From assembly GCA_026987255.1 (NCBI GenBank), contig JALSNA010000348.1, positions 1 to 8,936 of the forward strand: DNA of 8,936 nt, written 5' to 3'. The DNA is from Hyphomicrobiales bacterium (lineage in GTDB: Bacteria > Pseudomonadota > Alphaproteobacteria > Rhizobiales > Aestuariivirgaceae). Under the pieces are notes generated by a model. It had not been told where the DNA came from. It saw nothing but the letters and a program-made list of their open reading frames with translations, and did no database searches. Both the position numbers and the translations under genes were made by a program. Position 1 is the first letter of the stretch; every line of letters starts with the position of its first letter. Positions 6,059-8,936 of the stretch are shown here, one piece after another.

Positions 6059-7018
6059 ATGAACCCCAACAAGGCCCTCGCCCTGGCCGCGGGCATCCTT
6101 GCCGCCGCCGGGCTGAGCATTTCCGCGCAGGCGGAAACCCGCATCACCTACAAGTCGGCAAAGTCCACCTCGTCCTATTACCAGATGGCGGTGCAGCTGG
6201 CCGAGGCCATCAAGAAGGGCACCAATGGCAATGTCATCCTCACGGTGGAGGAAAGCCAGGGCTCGGTGCAGAACGTCAAGGAGGCGGCCCGGCGCGGCGG
6301 CAATTATGTCTTCACCACCCCGCCGGTGCTGGTCAAGCTGGCGATGAAGGGCGTGAAGATGTTCAAGCCGAAGAACCCGGCCTATGACAAGATTCGCGGC
6401 CTGTTCCCCATTCCCTCTTTGACCATGCACTTCGTGGTGCGCAAGGATGCCGGCGTTACGACCTTCGGCGATCTGGCCGGCAAGACATTCCTGATCGGCA
6501 AGGGCTCGTTCGGCGCCCGCGAGGCGGCCAAGTATTTCAGGAAGTTCGGCCTCGATGGCAAGATCAAGCTGGCCAAGGTGGAGCTCAATGCCGCCGTCAA
6601 TGCCCTGAAGAACCGCCAGATCGACGGTTTTGCCACCGCCGGATCCTATCCGGCTCCCAATGTCATGGAGGCCGCCGCCAGCACCGCCATCGATGTTCTG
6701 TCGCTCTCCGATGACATGATCAAGGCCACCGGGCGCGACAAGCTGGTCATCCCGGCGGGCACCTACAAGGGCGTCGATCACGACGTGCAGACCACCACCT
6801 TGCCGGTCATGGCCTATACGACCACGGCCATGGACAACGACACCGCCTATCTGCTGACCAAAACCTACTGGGAGCAGAAGGCCAGGCTGGGCCAGCAGGC
6901 GGCATGGTGGAAGGGCGTCTCTCCGGACTACCTGAAGGCCATGGTGGGCAAGCTGCATCCGGGCGCCGTGAAATACTACGAGGAAAAGGGCATTGCCGTG
7001 CCCGCCGCCCTGAAGTGA
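6059..7018 (+). CDS. TAXI-family TRAP transporter solute-binding protein
   Basis: A 319-residue periplasmic binding protein of the TAXI (TRAP-associated extracytoplasmic immunogenic) type, which captures a small organic solute and hands it to the membrane subunit encoded next. Seen: a signal peptide with a hydrophobic core at about 6-20 and a signal peptidase I site AQA|ETR after residue 25; then TYKSAKSTSSYYQMA, replacing the usual glycine-rich ITIG..GG..Y opening of the family; ESQGSVQNVKEAARR in the first lobe; FGDLAGKTFLIGKGSFGARE at about 136-155, a hinge/ligand region in which the common GSGT reads GSFGA; and FATAGSYPAP at 191-200, matching the conserved F..AG.P pattern. These deviations put it in a divergent subgroup, so a ligand cannot be inferred. 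The fused permease starts seven bases downstream, which implies one operon. TAXI systems of known ligand mostly take up glutamate/glutamine or dicarboxylates. Confidence 0.88.
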   Translation: MNPNKALALAAGILAAAGLSISAQAETRITYKSAKSTSSYYQMAVQLAEAIKKGTNGNVILTVEESQGSVQNVKEAARRGGNYVFTTPPVLVKLAMKGVKMFKPKNPAYDKIRGLFPIPSLTMHFVVRKDAGVTTFGDLAGKTFLIGKGSFGAREAAKYFRKFGLDGKIKLAKVELNAAVNALKNRQIDGFATAGSYPAPNVMEAAASTAIDVLSLSDDMIKATGRDKLVIPAGTYKGVDHDVQTTTLPVMAYTTTAMDNDTAYLLTKTYWEQKARLGQQAAWWKGVSPDYLKAMVGKLHPGAVKYYEEKGIAVPAALK

Positions 7019-7025
7019 TCCGCGC

Positions 7026-8831
7026 GTGTCCCTGACGGATATCATGGATGGCCGCGAATCGCGCCTGGCGCGCCTCATCTGGGCGGCGCTGGGCGCGCTT
7101 TCCATCGGCTTTCACCTGTGGCTGATCTTTTCCGGCCTGGTGCCCAATCTCATCGCCCGGCCATTGCACATGGCCCTGGCCCTGCCCTGGGGGCTGATCT
7201 GGGTGGCGCGCACCCGGTTCGAGCGCATCAGCGGCGCAGGCCTGGCGGCCGCGGCCATGGCCGGTTGTCTCTACATCGCCTGGAACCAGGACGCCCTGAG
7301 CGAGCAATACGGCTATCTGGAAGGCTCGGGCCAGATGATCATGGCCGCGGCCCTCATCCTGGCGGTGCTGGAGATGGCGCGGCGCGCCATCGGCTGGCCC
7401 TTGCCCATCGTCGCGGTGATCGCCCTGGGCTATGGCCTATTCGGCCATCTGGTGCCCGGCGAGCTGGGGCATCCGGCGCTGCCCGCCGCCTCCTTGCTGG
7501 GCACCTTGAGCATTGCCGAGGGCGGCCTTTGGGGCCAGCTGACCGGTGTATCGGTCAATATCGTGGCCATATTCGTCATTTTCGGCGCCATGCTCAACGC
7601 CGGGGAGGCCGGACAGGGGTTCATGAACCTGGCGGTGGCCCTGGCCGGATCGCTGAAGGCCGGGGCGGCCAAGGTCTCGGTGCTGGCCTCGGCGCTCTTT
7701 GGCTCCATTTCCGGCTCGGCCTCGGCCAATGTGGCCTCCACCGGGGCCTTCACCCTGCCGGCCATGGCGCGGCTGGGCTATCCGCGCGCCTTCGCCGCGG
7801 CGGTGGAGGCGGTGGCCTCCTCCGGCGGCCAGATCATGCCGCCGCTGATGGGGGCGGGGGCCTTCATCATGGTGGAGCTGACCGCCACCCCCTACACGCA
7901 GATCATCATGGCCGCCCTTTTGCCCGCCATACTCTATTTCTGGGCCGTGTGGATCGGCGTGGACGCCTTTGCCGATCGCTACGGGCTGGCGCCCATGACG
8001 GCGGCGGAAAAGCCCTCGTGGCGGCGGGTGCTCATTACCGGCATGTTCTTTCTCATACCCTTCGCGGTGCTGCTGGAGCGGCTGTTCGTGGCCGCCTATT
8101 CGGCCCAGTATGCGGCCGCCAGCGCCATCGTCGCGGCGGCCCTGCTGCTGGGCTTCACCGCCTCGGGGCCGGCGCCATGGCGCAAGATCGCACAACGCGC
8201 CGGGCAGGTCTGCCTGACATCGGGGCGGCAGATCGCCATGGTGGCGGCCATCATCCTGTGCGCCTCGCTGATCATCGGGGTGCTCAACATGACCGGGCTG
8301 GGGGTGAAGATCACCTCGCTGATCGTCAACCTCGCGCAGGGCAACCTGGCCATTGCCCTTGTGCTCACCGCCATTGCCTGCCTCATCCTCGGCATGGAGG
8401 TGCCGACCACGGCAGCCTATGTCATCTGCATCGCGGTCACCGGCCCGGCGCTGGTGCAGCTGGGCGTGCCCTTGCTGCATGCCCATCTTTTCGTCTTCTG
8501 GTATGCGCTCTTGTCGACGATCACGCCGCCGGTGTGCGGCACGGTGTTCATCGCCTCCGGCATGGTGGATGCGCCCTGGACGAAGGTGGCGCGCCACGCC
8601 ATGGCTCTGGGCCTGGGGCTTTATGTCATTCCGCTGGCGCTCATCGCCCATCCCGCGCTCATCAATCTGGCCGCATCCCCGGCGCGCGCCTTGGCCACGG
8701 CCCTTGCGGTGGGGGCGGGGCTGTGGGGCCTGTCGCGGGCCATCATCGCCCCGATGGGCTGGAGGGGGCGCTTCATCCATGCCCTGCTGGCGGCAGCAGC
8801 GCTGACGCTGCCGGTCCTGTGGAATGGGTGA
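7026..8831 (+). CDS. TRAP transporter fused permease (4TM/12TM DctQM-type, TAXI class)
   Basis: A 601-residue integral inner-membrane protein combining the small (Q-like) and large (M-like) TRAP subunits, as is usual for TAXI systems; transport is secondary, driven by an ion gradient. The first ~130 residues give the Q-like helices, with LILAVLEMARRAIGWPLPIV at about 110-129 linking to the M domain. The large domain has the hallmark loop GSISGSASANVASTGAFTLP starting at 226 and SGGQIMPPLMGAGAFIMVEL at 266-285, then its inverted second half with GMEVPTTAAYV at 456-466 and ITPPVCGTVFIASGM at 499-513. These two halves are the scissor-helix ion/substrate-binding repeats. The C-terminus stops soon after the last helices with no DUF3394 extension, so it is on the short side for the family. 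The start is uncertain: GTG at 7026 lacks a clear Shine-Dalgarno, and ATG at 7044 (ACGGA upstream) is possible. Confidence 0.93.
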   Translation: MSLTDIMDGRESRLARLIWAALGALSIGFHLWLIFSGLVPNLIARPLHMALALPWGLIWVARTRFERISGAGLAAAAMAGCLYIAWNQDALSEQYGYLEGSGQMIMAAALILAVLEMARRAIGWPLPIVAVIALGYGLFGHLVPGELGHPALPAASLLGTLSIAEGGLWGQLTGVSVNIVAIFVIFGAMLNAGEAGQGFMNLAVALAGSLKAGAAKVSVLASALFGSISGSASANVASTGAFTLPAMARLGYPRAFAAAVEAVASSGGQIMPPLMGAGAFIMVELTATPYTQIIMAALLPAILYFWAVWIGVDAFADRYGLAPMTAAEKPSWRRVLITGMFFLIPFAVLLERLFVAAYSAQYAAASAIVAAALLLGFTASGPAPWRKIAQRAGQVCLTSGRQIAMVAAIILCASLIIGVLNMTGLGVKITSLIVNLAQGNLAIALVLTAIACLILGMEVPTTAAYVICIAVTGPALVQLGVPLLHAHLFVFWYALLSTITPPVCGTVFIASGMVDAPWTKVARHAMALGLGLYVIPLALIAHPALINLAASPARALATALAVGAGLWGLSRAIIAPMGWRGRFIHALLAAAALTLPVLWNG

Positions 8832-8936
8832 GGGGGAACTTTCTGGTCGGACGTGAAGAAAAGTTTTCCAGCCTGTCTGGCAGACTGGAAATACTTTTCT
8901 TCAGGAAAAACAAGGCGTCCTGCTGACTTGGGGCGG
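8832..8936. other. Non-coding tail of the window
   Basis: No plausible gene was seen in these 105 bases. Besides the hairpin at 8854-8903 the flanks are A-rich (AGGAAAAACAAGG) then GC-rich; the next gene, if any, begins beyond the right edge. Confidence 0.6.
8854..8903 (+). terminator. Long hairpin after the TRAP operon, probable terminator
   Basis: TGAAGAAAAGTTTTCCAG (8854-8871) pairs with 8885-8903 over 18 base pairs, with a single unpaired T at 8892 and a 13-base loop. The inner stem TTTCCAG/CTGGAAA is flanked by an A-rich left side and the T-rich TACTTTTCTTC on the right, the plan of an intrinsic terminator whose A and T tracts also pair, so it could work in both directions. It begins 23 bases after the permease stop. 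There is no uninterrupted T run beyond the stem, so a repeat element is an alternative. Confidence 0.55.

Noticed and set aside
4884..6062. 392-codon open frame on the plus strand opposite the monooxygenase
   Set aside because: Shadow of a clear flavoprotein gene; it also runs across the divergent control region and has no family features.
7437..8780. 447-codon open frame on the minus strand opposite the permease
   Set aside because: Composition (Gly/Arg/His/Gln) is that of a complementary-strand shadow in GC-rich DNA; no start context or motif.
7118..8926. 602-codon open frame on the plus strand overlapping the TRAP permease
   Set aside because: It is a +1-type shadow of the GC-rich permease gene; the translation is Arg/Gly/His-rich low complexity with no domain, while the permease frame carries all TRAP motifs.

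Overview
The window is GC-rich and almost fully coding. Its left half carries the gene order aroA-cmk-rpsA-sppA-ihfB-lapA, which is typical of Alphaproteobacteria and most like Rhodospirillales-type genomes. The AroA fragment resembles class II (CP4-like) EPSP synthases, and the S1, IHF-beta and LapA proteins fit the same assignment. No species can be named from the sequence alone.

Layout: (1) 1-939 holds the 3' end of aroA (shikimate pathway) overlapping cmk (cytidylate kinase) by 4 bp. (2) 940-1174 is a leader in front of rpsA. (3) 1175-2869 is rpsA, with six S1 domains, closed by a very strong intrinsic terminator at 2916-2961. (4) 3015-4666 is a tight same-strand cluster, sppA-ihfB-lapA: an inner-membrane Ser/Lys peptidase, a nucleoid protein and a small two-helix membrane protein. 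(5) 4680-5843, minus strand, is a single-component FAD-dependent aromatic-ring-type monooxygenase, convergent with lapA. (6) 5844-6058 is a divergent regulatory region. (7) 6059-8831, plus strand, is a two-gene TAXI-type TRAP transporter: a periplasmic binding protein followed by a fused small/large membrane subunit. (8) 8832-8936 is non-coding and dominated by a long imperfect hairpin.

The left part is core information-processing and housekeeping DNA. The right part looks like a small accessory metabolic module placed next to it: a high-affinity, ion-coupled importer divergent from a flavin hydroxylase. The natural inference is uptake and first oxidation of one small organic (possibly aromatic) acid, but the substrate cannot be read from the sequence and no regulator gene is present in the window.

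I found no CRISPR array, tRNA, rRNA, transposase or phage gene, and nothing I would call a previously undescribed system. The points most worth a second look are the divergent monooxygenase/TRAP pair and its control region, the terminal hairpin, the structured rpsA leader, and the strong terminator sitting directly before sppA without a visible promoter.
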